64,000 bases of DNA from Methylococcus capsulatus str. Texas = ATCC 19069 (GTDB lineage Bacteria; Pseudomonadota; Gammaproteobacteria; Methylococcales; Methylococcaceae), in assembly GCF_000424685.1 (NCBI RefSeq), contig NZ_KE384224.1, positions 615,982 to 679,981 on the forward strand, given 5' to 3'. The position numbers and the translations under genes are program-made. Positions 22,819-30,875 of the stretch are shown here, piece after piece; the first letter of the stretch is position 1, and every line of letters begins with the position of its first letter. Under the pieces are notes generated by a model, which had not been told where the DNA came from, searched no databases, and saw nothing but the letters and a program-made list of their open reading frames with translations.

Positions 22819-24498
22819 TCAGACCCGCGGATCCTCCCGGGTCGCGGCGGCCCACTCCGCACTGAAACCGGCGAAAGCGTCAGTGTCAGGAATCTCCAGT
22901 ACCACGGCTTCGGTGGTGAGAAACGTGCCGGCCACCGACGCGGCTTTTTCCAGGGCCAGCCTGAGCACCTTGGCGGCATCCCAAATGCCTCTGGCGTGGA
23001 GGTCGCAGAAACTTCCGCTTTCCTGATCGTAACCCCACGAGGGATTGGCGTGATCCATGACCTTGGCGACGACGGCCTCTCCTGACAGTCCCGAATTTTC
23101 TCCGATGATCCGGAGGGGCTCCGTCAGTGCGGAACGGACGATGCCGATGCCGCGTGCTTCGTCGGCATCGCGCGCTTCCAGCTCGGCCAAAACGGGCATG
23201 CTGCCCAGAAACCCGACACCGCCGCCGGGCAACACCCCCTCCTCCAGTGCAGACACCACCGAGCGGTAGGCATTTTCGATCCGTACCATCCGCTCCTTCA
23301 TCTCCACGTCGGTCACGCCGCCCACGCGGTAGACCGCGGACTTGCCGCTCAGACCGATGATCCGGGCCTCGATTTCCTCGAGCTCGTGCAAGCGCCCCGT
23401 CGCCGATCCCTGACCAGGCTTGAGCGCCCGGTACTGCTCCGCTTCCAGGCGCAAACCCTCCAAGCGGGCCCGGGAGGCTTCGGTGCCCGGTATGCCGAGC
23501 AGCGCAGTATCGTCGGCGCTGACGACCGCCCGCCGCACCCGCCCCAGGTCGGCCAGCGTGACCCGGTCCAATCGGTCGCCCTGCGCTTCCAGGACCGCCC
23601 GCCCACCGGTCAACGCCGCCAGATCCAAAAGGCGGTTCGGCCGCTTGTCGCCGAATCCGGGCGCGGTGACCGCGACGGCCTTGAAGACGCCGCGAACGTG
23701 ATTGAGCAAAAGGCCGGCCAGTGCCTTCTCGTGGACACGGTCGGCGGCGATCAGGAGGCTGCCACCGGCCTCGGTCACCGCCTCCAGCAGGGGTACCAAA
23801 TCGATGAAATCGACCACCTCCCGATCGGTCATCAAGAGGTAGACGTCTTCGAGTTCGGCCAGCTCGCGAGCCCGGTCGGTCACAAAATAGGGCGACAGAT
23901 AACCTTTTTCCCAACGATACCCGTCGACCACATCGAGCAGGTCCTCGCGCCGCTGCCCCAGTTCGATCGACACGGCGCCATGGACGCCGACCGCGTCCAG
24001 CGCCTCCAGCAGCAGCCGGCCCACGCCCGGCTCGCCCTTGGTCGCCACCGCGGCCACCCCCAGGATGACCGATTCCTTGTCGCCGCGCCAGGCCCGAGCC
24101 CCGATGTCCTCGCTCACGCGGGCGACGGCACGGTCGATACCACGCTTGAGAGCGATGGGATCGGCCCCGACCGCGAGGCTCTTGAACATCTCCCGGGCGA
24201 TATGGCGGGCCAGCACGATGGCGGTGGTGGTGCCATCCCCTGCTTCGCGGGACATGGTGCCGGCGACGTCACGCAGCAGCCGGGCACCGAGATTCGCGAC
24301 ACGGTCCTTGAGTACGATGGAGTTTGCCACCGTGACGCCGTCCCGCGTCGAAATGGGGGGTAGGCCATCGGCACGGTGCTGGATCATGACGCTGGGGCCG
24401 GTGGCTCCCAGCGTCGGTATCGCCGCCCGCGCGAGTATCTCGATGCCCTGCATCATGCGCTGCCGCGCACTCCCCCTGTAAACCACTTCCTTTGCCAT
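22819..24498 (-). CDS. mmoG: MmoG, GroEL-like chaperonin of the sMMO locus
   Basis: 559 residues aligned over the full GroEL fold: the nucleotide-binding GDGTTT is kept, as are the equatorial segments LLRDVAGTMSREAGDG and LPGGGVGFL. The C-terminus ends AATREDPRV and lacks the Gly-Gly-Met repeats of housekeeping GroEL, and overall residues diverge strongly. No groES partner is adjacent. MmoG is needed for sMMO expression in M. capsulatus, probably for folding or assembly of the hydroxylase or of MmoR. The ATG at MAKEVVYRG fits GroEL starts; an upstream in-frame extension is ignored. It converges with mmoQ and has no obvious terminator in the 32-bp gap. Confidence 0.93.
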   Translation of the reverse strand: MAKEVVYRGSARQRMMQGIEILARAAIPTLGATGPSVMIQHRADGLPPISTRDGVTVANSIVLKDRVANLGARLLRDVAGTMSREAGDGTTTAIVLARHIAREMFKSLAVGADPIALKRGIDRAVARVSEDIGARAWRGDKESVILGVAAVATKGEPGVGRLLLEALDAVGVHGAVSIELGQRREDLLDVVDGYRWEKGYLSPYFVTDRARELAELEDVYLLMTDREVVDFIDLVPLLEAVTEAGGSLLIAADRVHEKALAGLLLNHVRGVFKAVAVTAPGFGDKRPNRLLDLAALTGGRAVLEAQGDRLDRVTLADLGRVRRAVVSADDTALLGIPGTEASRARLEGLRLEAEQYRALKPGQGSATGRLHELEEIEARIIGLSGKSAVYRVGGVTDVEMKERMVRIENAYRSVVSALEEGVLPGGGVGFLGSMPVLAELEARDADEARGIGIVRSALTEPLRIIGENSGLSGEAVVAKVMDHANPSWGYDQESGSFCDLHARGIWDAAKVLRLALEKAASVAGTFLTTEAVVLEIPDTDAFAGFSAEWAAATREDPRV

Positions 24499-24515
24499 GT
24501 TGGTTCGACTCCGTT

Positions 24516-24836
24516 TCAGGATTGTTCGCTTTTTCGCGCCGCCGGCGACAGGTGGCGCATATAGGCCTCGCCGGCATTGGCGCGGGAGGTTCGGGCCCGC
24601 CTGAGACGGGACCAGATCCACACCAGTTCCCGGTCGCGGAAGTCCATGGTCCGCTTGAGCTCCCATTCCTCCTCGGGAGTGAGAACGTGGTCCCAGTATT
24701 CCTTGAGCTCGGCGACCCGGCCCGTGCCCAGGGATGCCGCAAGTCCCTTTTCCTTGCGTGCGAGCTCCTGGATGCTGGCGTCCAGCTGCTCGATCATTTC
24801 ACGCAGGAATTGGGGCGGGAACTGCTCGGTGGTCAC
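24516..24836 (-). CDS. Small conserved-position ORF between mmoC and mmoG, unknown function
   Basis: 106 residues from a GTG start with GGGGAAG ahead of it. The protein is soluble, charged and mostly helical: an N-terminal segment PPQFLREMIEQLDASIQELA, a central EYWDHVLTPEEEWELKRTMD and a basic helix WIWSRLRRARTSRA. Its start lies 14 bases after the mmoC stop and its stop 17 bases before mmoG, so it must be expressed with the sMMO genes. I do not recognise a family and see no metal-binding motif. Its position suggests a part in sMMO assembly or regulation; this is inference. Confidence 0.65.
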   Translation of the reverse strand: MTTEQFPPQFLREMIEQLDASIQELARKEKGLAASLGTGRVAELKEYWDHVLTPEEEWELKRTMDFRDRELVWIWSRLRRARTSRANAGEAYMRHLSPAARKSEQS

Positions 24837-24850
24837 GGTACTTCCCCGGT

Positions 24851-25897
24851 TCAGGCCGCCCCGGACGGCAGGAATTTTTCGAAGAAGACCTGTTCGCCGG
24901 GGATACCGCGGCTGCGTACCAGCTCGCAGGCGGCATCGATCATGCCCGGCGGACCGCACAAATAAATGTCCGGGTTGGCGTCGGAGGACTCCAGATCTTC
25001 CCGCAACGCATCGATGGGCGAACCCTGCTCGCCTTCCCAGTCCCCGCTCGGGTGCCAGACACAGGCCTTCACGGTAAGATTGCGCATCGATCGTTCCAGG
25101 GATTTGAGCTCGTCGATGTAGAACAATTCTGGCTCGGTGTTCACACCGAAATAGATGCGGGTCTCGTTCGGCGCGGTCCACTCCTGCATCTGCCGCACCA
25201 TCGAGACCACCGGCGCCAACCCGGTGCCGCCGGCCACGAAATAGCGCGGCGCCATGCCCCGCTCCTTGAGGCCGAACACGCCCAACGGCCCTTTGACCGA
25301 GAGGACCTGGCCGACACGCGCGTCATTGCGCAGGTAGTCCGAAAACCGTCCCTCCGGTAACACGCGGATCAGGAACTCCAGGCGGCCTTCGGGATTCGGA
25401 AGGTTCGCCGGCGAGTAGGAGCGGGAGACATCGGTGCCGGGGATGGTCAGGTCCATGAACTGACCGGGTTCGAATTTCACGCCCCGGTTGCCGCACTCGT
25501 CGGGCCGCTTCTGCAAAAGAAACTGGACGGTGTTGCTCGAAACCCAGTTGAGGCCGACGACCTCCGCCTCGAAACTGCCGACCTCACCAAAACTGATGCG
25601 GCAATGGGTATAGGGCAGTTCGATTTCCAGGTCGGTCTTCGGGTAGGTCCGGCACAACAGCACCAACCCTTCCTCCTCCTCTTCCGGCGGCAGCGCCTGA
25701 ACGCTGCAGCCCTTGAGGTCGTAGTCCCCTTCGCTGCACAAGGCCTTGCAGGTCGCACAGCCGCCCTCCCGGCAGGACGACATCAGAAAGATGTTCTGGC
25801 GCAGGGCGGCGGTGATGACGTCCTCGTCCGAACGGCATTCGAAGCGGAGCGATTCGCCATCCTCCGTCACCGCCGTGATAGTGTGAACTCGCTGCAT
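24851..25897 (-). CDS. mmoC: MmoC, NADH reductase of soluble methane monooxygenase
   Basis: 348 residues. An N-terminal plant-type [2Fe-2S] ferredoxin domain has Cys42, Cys47, Cys50 and Cys82 ([10 protein letters not shown]...LLC). Next come an FAD domain with RSYSPANLP and an NADH-binding domain with [11 protein letters not shown] and the C-terminal [11 protein letters not shown]. It moves electrons from NADH through FAD and the iron-sulfur centre to the diiron hydroxylase. Length equals the known MmoC. It follows mmoD after 12 bases. Confidence 0.97.
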
Positions 25898-25909
25898 AAA
25901 CTTACCTGT

Positions 25910-26221
25910 TCAATGTTGAACTCCGCCGGTCCGGTCCTCTGCCGGGGCGCGTTGTTCGGTCATACCAAAATAATTCAGTACGTGCGTCACGGCGCGGATC
26001 GACGACTCCAGGCTGATCGAGCAACCCTCCTGGACGATCCTTTCTTCCCGGACGATGACCCACCGCCACATGAAATCGAGATCCTTGGCATAGGCTGCGT
26101 AGGTCTCGTCCCGTTTGAGCAGATGCCAGTCCGCGGAAGGGAAGAAACCGGCCTGGGGCCGTGGTTCCTCGAACCATTCGTCTGCGTCGCCCGAAAATGG
26201 CTGAAATGCCGATTCGACCAT
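25910..26221 (-). CDS. mmoD: MmoD (OrfY), sMMO regulatory/assembly protein
   Basis: 103 residues, starting MVESAFQPFSGDADEWFEEP and containing the central FMWRWVIVREERIVQEG segment, identical in length and place to MmoD. In methanotrophs MmoD binds the hydroxylase at the same surface as MmoB, inhibits it, and is implicated in the copper switch between sMMO and particulate MMO. The upstream 154-bp gap after mmoZ is the longest inside the operon and holds a strong hairpin. Confidence 0.95.
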   Translation of the reverse strand: MVESAFQPFSGDADEWFEEPRPQAGFFPSADWHLLKRDETYAAYAKDLDFMWRWVIVREERIVQEGCSISLESSIRAVTHVLNYFGMTEQRAPAEDRTGGVQH

Positions 26222-26286
26222 GGTGATTTCCTTACGAAAGATGGAGGGGGGAGCCTTGGACCGGCACGCCCCCTGAAAACCAGAGA

Positions 26287-26312
26287 TTCCGGGCCGGCCT
26301 GCCGGCCCGGAA
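26287..26312 (-). other. Strong stem-loop in the mmoZ-mmoD gap
   Basis: A perfect 11-bp inverted repeat (TTCCGGGCCGG / CCGGCCCGGAA) with a 4-base loop, about 60 bases past the mmoZ stop. There is no T-run. It could be an mRNA 3'-end stabiliser or processing site that makes mmoXYBZ more abundant than mmoDC. Structure is seen; role is inferred. Confidence 0.6.
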
Positions 26313-26375
26313 CGGCATCCCTGCCCCCTGGACTTCACGGCCATGCCGTCGCGTCCAGGGCGAGACTTCCTCCCT

Positions 26376-26888
26376 TCAGTGCGGCGCCTGCAGATGCACC
26401 ACCCGCACACCGCGCTGTTTGCGCAGTTCTTCCAGCGGCGTGTCGTAGTAGTTGAGGTTGCGCAGTTCCATCAGCCGGGTCCCCAACTGACGCTCGCCGT
26501 CCAGGAAATAGTTCACCGGCATGATCGGCGGCTTGTAGGCCTGGCGGAAACCGATATGGATCTTCTCCGCCTCCCACTTGTCCTTGGCCGCGTTCATCTT
26601 CGCGATGGTGCCGTCCAGAACGGACTTGGCATCCTCGCCGAAAGCGGTCTTATGACGGAAGTCCACCTCGTTGAAGGCGCGTGCCTTGAGGACGGCGACC
26701 TTCTCTTCGAGCTTGGCCTCGATCCAGAGGTAGTCGTTGTCCAGTTCGTAGCTGTTGCGGAACGGCGTGGTGTGGTCCATCCGGAACTGCTTCAGCATCT
26801 CGGCCGCTTTTTCCAGGGTGTTGAGCTGCGCGATCTTGTTCACCCAGGCGTCGCGGGTGTCGTTGCTGTGTATACCCAGTTTCGCCAT
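26376..26888 (-). CDS. mmoZ: MmoZ, gamma subunit of sMMO hydroxylase
   Basis: 170 residues, all-helical, starting [15 protein letters not shown] and ending [12 protein letters not shown]. It completes the (alpha-beta-gamma)2 hydroxylase with MmoX and MmoY; it carries no metal and buttresses the alpha subunit. It starts 10 bases after mmoB, which separates it from the other hydroxylase subunits in the usual sMMO order X-Y-B-Z-D-C. Length matches the known protein exactly. Confidence 0.97.
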   Translation of the reverse strand: MAKLGIHSNDTRDAWVNKIAQLNTLEKAAEMLKQFRMDHTTPFRNSYELDNDYLWIEAKLEEKVAVLKARAFNEVDFRHKTAFGEDAKSVLDGTIAKMNAAKDKWEAEKIHIGFRQAYKPPIMPVNYFLDGERQLGTRLMELRNLNYYDTPLEELRKQRGVRVVHLQAPH

Positions 26889-26898
26889 GTCATTCTCC

Positions 26899-27324
26899 TT
26901 AAGCGTGATAGTCTTCGAGCTTGCGGTCCAGGCCCATCAGCTCACTGGTAATGGTGAACTTGTTGCCCAGGGTATAGGCCCGGCCGATGGTGGAGGAAAC
27001 GTCGACGAGGAAGTCGTAGACGTTGAATTGCCGCCCCAACAGCTCGGAAATCTCGTCGCAATCGACCTCGATCTTGCCGTTGGCTTTGATCCACCAGTAA
27101 CCCGCGCGGTCTTCCACGTTTACCGTCGGATTGACGTTCTTCTTGTAGTCCGTCAGAAGGATCTCCTCGATGAAGGTATTGATCTCGTCCGACTTCTTGA
27201 GGACCAGAACGACCGTGTCGCTTTCATGGACCACTTGGTTTTCATCGGCAAAGAACTGATCGGCGAAGTCCTTGCCTTTCAGGCCCATGATGCCGGCGTC
27301 GTATGCGTTGCTGTTTACGCTCAT
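26899..27324 (-). CDS. mmoB: MmoB, regulatory (coupling) protein of sMMO
   Basis: 141 residues, starting [20 protein letters not shown]. The flexible N-terminal tail contains the Met-Gly bond known in the Bath protein to be cleaved, giving an inactive form. The core has the MmoB/DmpM fold ([30 protein letters not shown]). It binds the hydroxylase near the diiron site, controls oxygen and methane access and speeds turnover. It lies 16 bases after mmoY. Confidence 0.97.
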   Translation of the reverse strand: MSVNSNAYDAGIMGLKGKDFADQFFADENQVVHESDTVVLVLKKSDEINTFIEEILLTDYKKNVNPTVNVEDRAGYWWIKANGKIEVDCDEISELLGRQFNVYDFLVDVSSTIGRAYTLGNKFTITSELMGLDRKLEDYHA

Positions 27325-27340
27325 CGTAATAGTTCCTCTA

Positions 27341-28510
27341 TTATTTCAATCCTGCCAGAACCGCTTTGACGATCTGATCGCGGTCCGCCTTGAAGTCGAT
27401 CCTGCTGGCGTAGTCCTCGATCCAGTCGTCGACCACCCGGTACAGGGACGCGGTGATTTCTTCCTTGTCGGTGGTGCCCGCCGGCAGCTTCGCAAACAGC
27501 CCCATGAAGTCGCGCAGAGCGGCGATCGTGGGCTCCAGCCACTTGCCGGTCCAGTTGCGCATCACGGTGCGGTTGTAATCGCTGAACTCCGGATCGTCAC
27601 CCAGGCAGTTGTAATACAGATCCTGTACGCCCTGCTTGGCGATCTGGAAGTATGTCTGGGCCTGGTTGATGAAGAATGGCGTCAGATTGTCGCCGAAGCG
27701 GGGAGCCAGCCGCTGAAAGAACTCGCGGCGGACGAACTGCCCGAACAGCGCGTCATAGACGGCGTGCACCGAGAAAGCGCTCTCGTTCCAGTCGAACACC
27801 TCCTGCCACAGCCCTTCCACGGCCAGACGGGCGCTCTTGTAGACCTCCCCGTTCGTCCATTCGGCCTTCGGCACCGCTGTGGACTCGTCGAAACCGGGTA
27901 CGATCTTGGCGAGGAAACCCCGTTCGAGTTGGATCATCTGGGCGATGTCGATCTTGTCGAAGCCCCAGAAAGCCAGGCTGACGCGGGTTACGTCCGACAG
28001 CGCCTCCCGGGCGCCCTGCGAATGAGCGTTGAACAATCCGTATTCGTTGAACAGGAAGGCGCCCCAATACCGGTTGATGAACTCGTCCCGCCAAGTCGGG
28101 TTCATCGCCCGGATCTGACCGTCGGCGGAGTAACCCTGCAGGAAGCGGTCGGTGTAGCGCCATTCCTCGGCCTTGTCCTTGACGTACGGCGCATGCCAAC
28201 GGCGGAGCGGGTCACGGTGCTTGAACCAGTCGACGGTGCGCAGCTCCGTGGTCTCGTTGCCCCAGGAAGGGCGGCCGCCGTGGAATTTCTGGGTCCAGTC
28301 GCCCCAGTCCAGTCCGCCGGCGATCCAGTCGGCGTTGGGCTGCGCATAAACGGTCAGGGCTTCATATTCCGTCAAGCGTTTCCAGCGGGGGGTGACGAAA
28401 TAACCCATCTTGTTGTTGCCGTCCAGCGGAGCTTCAGGAAGCGCCTTCAAAATGACGGCCGCCATTTCCGGATCGGTCAGACCGCGGCGTCTTTCTCCTA
28501 ACATGCTCAT
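27341..28510 (-). CDS. mmoY: MmoY, beta subunit of sMMO hydroxylase
   Basis: 389 residues from MSMLGERRRGLTDPE, equal to the known MmoY. It has the ferritin-like fold of MmoX but without iron ligands and forms the dimer interface of the hydroxylase. The frame stays open upstream of this ATG into the mmoX-mmoY gap, but the chosen start fits the family. The gap before it carries a 13-bp hairpin. Confidence 0.97.
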   Translation of the reverse strand: MSMLGERRRGLTDPEMAAVILKALPEAPLDGNNKMGYFVTPRWKRLTEYEALTVYAQPNADWIAGGLDWGDWTQKFHGGRPSWGNETTELRTVDWFKHRDPLRRWHAPYVKDKAEEWRYTDRFLQGYSADGQIRAMNPTWRDEFINRYWGAFLFNEYGLFNAHSQGAREALSDVTRVSLAFWGFDKIDIAQMIQLERGFLAKIVPGFDESTAVPKAEWTNGEVYKSARLAVEGLWQEVFDWNESAFSVHAVYDALFGQFVRREFFQRLAPRFGDNLTPFFINQAQTYFQIAKQGVQDLYYNCLGDDPEFSDYNRTVMRNWTGKWLEPTIAALRDFMGLFAKLPAGTTDKEEITASLYRVVDDWIEDYASRIDFKADRDQIVKAVLAGLK

Positions 28511-28551
28511 ATCGATATTCCTTTTTGGTTTGAGGTTGATCGAACGATCGT

Positions 28552-28585
28552 GTGTCGGGCCCCGCCCTGTGACGGAGCCCGACAC
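28552..28585 (-). other. Long stem-loop directly after mmoX
   Basis: Thirteen paired positions (GTGTCGGGCTCCG with CGGGGCCCGACAC, one G-U pair) around an 8-base loop, starting about 6 bases after the mmoX stop. No T-run follows and mmoY begins about 40 bases on. This looks like an intra-operonic mRNA stabiliser or partial attenuator. Such hairpins commonly raise the level of the first gene of an operon. Confidence 0.7.
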
Positions 28586-28590
28586 CCGTT

Positions 28591-30174
28591 TCAATTGAAT
28601 GCCTTCACCGGATTCTTGAAGACGCAGTTCAGGCGTTTGATATCGTCCAACGTCCACAGCTTGTCGCCACGGACATGCGGCTGGGCGATCAGGGTCTTGC
28701 CATCACTGCGCAGCCCGTGCAGTTCGGCGATCACTTCCGACAGTTCGCGTCCTTCGTACTGTTCGAAGATGTTCTGGCACTCGTAGCGCTCCGGCTCGGC
28801 CAGCCACATGCGCTCGCCCCACTGGTCGCTGAAGGTGTGCATCTGGCCGTTGTACTCGTGCACGCGCAGGGTGCTGGCGCCCTTGGCCAGGCTCGGGCAG
28901 AACGGCACTTGCGACACGCGATCGATGTAGATGGGATGGTTGTTTTCGATGAACCACATCAGCGGGATGAAGCCCGAGGACGGATCCTCGCAACCGCGGG
29001 CGCGCCATTCCTCGTAGATCTTGCCGTAGTGGTCGTACCAGCCGGGGTAGTTGGCCTCGAACCACTCCATTTCTTCCTGATCCGGCAGCGCCAGACGGAA
29101 GAAGCCGGTCGGCCACAGCGCATAAGCCAGCAGATACAGGTCGTGGTGAGCCCAGTAAGCGTCCTGCTTGGCGTCCTTGAGGCTGCGCGGCGACTCCACC
29201 CCGTACTTGCCCAGACGGCCGATCCAGATGCCGCCCCAGTCCTCGTACACCCAGCGGTTCCACGTCTTGACCCACGGCTCGACCTTGAACTTGGAGCCAT
29301 ACTCGAACAGCATGCCCAACACCGGCGTGAAGTACTTCTGCTGGGTCCAGAAGGCGTTGTTCAGGTCCGTGTTGAGATACTTGGCGGAAGCCGGATCGTT
29401 GGCGATGGAAACGACGGTCTGGTAACCGTTGGCCATGTGGCGCAGTTCGTCGGTCTCGATCGACAGGAACACCGTCGGGGTGATTTCATCGCCGTTGGCG
29501 GCAGCCCATTCGGTCACTGCGACGATCAGCGGATTGGTGAAGCAGGCCTCACCCACCAGTTGCAGGTTGAGGGAGCATTCCACGGCGTCGCCGGAAATGA
29601 AGCCGTCGGAAAACACGCGCTTCATGCCCTTCCACAGCGGACCGATGGTACGGGTGCGGCGAGCATCGTTGTGACCGGCCGGGTCCTGGCCGTTCTTCGC
29701 GAAGTAGTAATTGACGTAGGCACACTGGTGGGTGTGGCGGATTTCATCCAACACCTGGGCCAGATAGCCGTTCTTCTGTTCCGCCGCCTGGGCGGAATCC
29801 CACAGCATCCCGGTAGCGGCGATGGCGTTGTATTCGCCCACTTCCAGGAAGTTCGAAACCACTTTCATGGTCTCGTTCCATTTCGGATGAACGCGAACAC
29901 CGGCGTTGAGGCGGGTCAGCGCATCCTGCAGGCTACCGAACTGCCTTTCGTCCTTGACTGCCTCCATGCGCGCATATTCCTTGGCGATCAGCTTGAACTG
30001 TTCCTTGGTCTCGTTCGCCATCTTGTACTTGGTGGCGTACTTGGTCCGGTTGTTCTTGAAATCCCAGTTGAAGCTCTGGAGCCAACGGTGCACTTCCTGT
30101 GCATTCACGCTGGTGGGTGCCCGATTGGCAGCCAGCGCGTCCGTCGCGGCCTTGGTTGCGGTGCTAAGTGCCAT
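28591..30174 (-). CDS. mmoX: MmoX, alpha (catalytic diiron) subunit of soluble methane monooxygenase
   Basis: 527 residues, equal to M. capsulatus MmoX. The diiron ligands are present: Glu114 (EVGEYN), Glu144 and His147 (DEIRHTHQC), Glu209 (GEACFT), Glu243 and His246 (ETDELRHM), with Cys151 near the active site. It hydroxylates methane to methanol using O2 and electrons from MmoC. The start MALSTATKAATDAL was chosen over an in-frame upstream start seven codons earlier. The leader is about 90 bases from a sigma-54 type promoter. First gene of mmoXYBZDC-orf-mmoG. Confidence 0.98.
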   Translation of the reverse strand: MALSTATKAATDALAANRAPTSVNAQEVHRWLQSFNWDFKNNRTKYATKYKMANETKEQFKLIAKEYARMEAVKDERQFGSLQDALTRLNAGVRVHPKWNETMKVVSNFLEVGEYNAIAATGMLWDSAQAAEQKNGYLAQVLDEIRHTHQCAYVNYYFAKNGQDPAGHNDARRTRTIGPLWKGMKRVFSDGFISGDAVECSLNLQLVGEACFTNPLIVAVTEWAAANGDEITPTVFLSIETDELRHMANGYQTVVSIANDPASAKYLNTDLNNAFWTQQKYFTPVLGMLFEYGSKFKVEPWVKTWNRWVYEDWGGIWIGRLGKYGVESPRSLKDAKQDAYWAHHDLYLLAYALWPTGFFRLALPDQEEMEWFEANYPGWYDHYGKIYEEWRARGCEDPSSGFIPLMWFIENNHPIYIDRVSQVPFCPSLAKGASTLRVHEYNGQMHTFSDQWGERMWLAEPERYECQNIFEQYEGRELSEVIAELHGLRSDGKTLIAQPHVRGDKLWTLDDIKRLNCVFKNPVKAFN

Positions 30175-30272
30175 TACTTGTTTCCTCCGTAACACATTCT
30201 ATGAATGATGAATGCCCGATGACGTCACGGAACACCGGACATACAACCTCCGACGAGGTCGTGACAACCTAG

Positions 30273-30290
30273 TTACAGGGATCGTGCCAA
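30273..30290 (-). promoter_or_regulatory. Sigma-54 (-24/-12) promoter of mmoX
   Basis: Reading the minus strand: TTGGCACGATCCCTGTAA. It has TGGCAC at -24 and CTGTA at -12, i.e. GG-N10-GT, against the consensus TGGCAC-N5-TTGCW with GG-N10-GC. Spacing is right. Expected transcription start near 30263, about 90 bases before the mmoX ATG. A sigma-54 promoter agrees with the adjacent activator MmoR and with the known copper-repressed mmoX promoter. Confidence 0.8.
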
Positions 30291-30377
30291 CTTTATTCTT
30301 CGGTTACGTATACCGATATATCAATGTTTTGGAACACTGACACGATTATCCGAATGCTCCCGACGGGTATGGACGAT

Positions 30378-30396
30378 GTGTACGATATCGCTACAC
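30378..30396. promoter_or_regulatory. Candidate MmoR enhancer dyad upstream of mmoX
   Basis: GTGTACGATATCGCTACAC: arms GTGTA/TACAC around a CGATATCG palindrome, offset by one base. Its centre is about 124 bp upstream of the predicted mmoX start site, the normal distance for a bEBP enhancer. Binding by MmoR is inferred from position and symmetry. Confidence 0.5.
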
Positions 30397-30602
30397 GTGT
30401 CTTTGTTTGATACAGCCATCGGACATAACGGTAACGTACCGGGCCGCCATAACTCTTCATTCATGACCGGACCCTGAGACATTTCGCCGCATTCAATGGA
30501 ATCGTGATCCATGAAAAAATCGGGCTGCGCGGAAAGCGCTTATCTTCAGACAAGCACAATACAAGCCGATTTTTCCATACCAGAACCGTAAGACTGATAA
30601 CC

Positions 30603-30875
30603 ATGCCCAAATATGTCATAGAGCGTACGATTCGTGGCGCCGGAAACCTGTCGCGCGACGAACTGCAGCAGATCTCCCGTAAATCCTGTTCGATCCTCAA
30701 CGCCATGGGACCGCAGGTTCAGTGGATCGAGAGCTATGTCACCGACGACAAGGTGTATTGCATCTACATTGCCCCCGACGCCGCCACGCTGGTACAGCAC
30801 GCACTGGAAGGCGGTTTTCCCGCCGATGCGATCAACGAAATCCGCACCGTCATTGATCCGACCACTGCGGAATGA
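30603..30875 (+). CDS. DUF4242-type small protein
   Basis: 90 residues, starting MPKYVIERTIRGAGNLSRDE. The pattern of an N-terminal beta strand with YVIER, a central ISRKSCSILN helix and WIESYVTDDKVYCIYIAPD matches DUF4242 (SCO4226-like ferredoxin-fold proteins, some of which bind nickel). Two cysteines are present but no obvious metal site. Its stop overlaps the start of the dynamin-like gene (ATGA), so the two are co-translated. It is divergent from mmoX. Function unknown. Confidence 0.7.
   Translation: MPKYVIERTIRGAGNLSRDELQQISRKSCSILNAMGPQVQWIESYVTDDKVYCIYIAPDAATLVQHALEGGFPADAINEIRTVIDPTTAE

Larger units (their letters stand above)
30196..30602. other. Divergent mmoX / DUF4242 regulatory region
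   Basis: 407 bp, less GC-rich than its surroundings, with no supported gene. It contains the sigma-54 type promoter of mmoX and a long dyad about 120 bp further upstream. The promoter of the divergent DUF4242-dynamin pair must also be here; no clear -35/-10 pair was found for it. Sites for MmoR and a DNA-bending protein are expected in this stretch. Confidence 0.7.

Noticed and set aside
26899-30174. Plus-strand frames of 409 and 505 codons across mmoY and mmoX
   Set aside because: Antisense shadows of the sMMO genes; no motifs.
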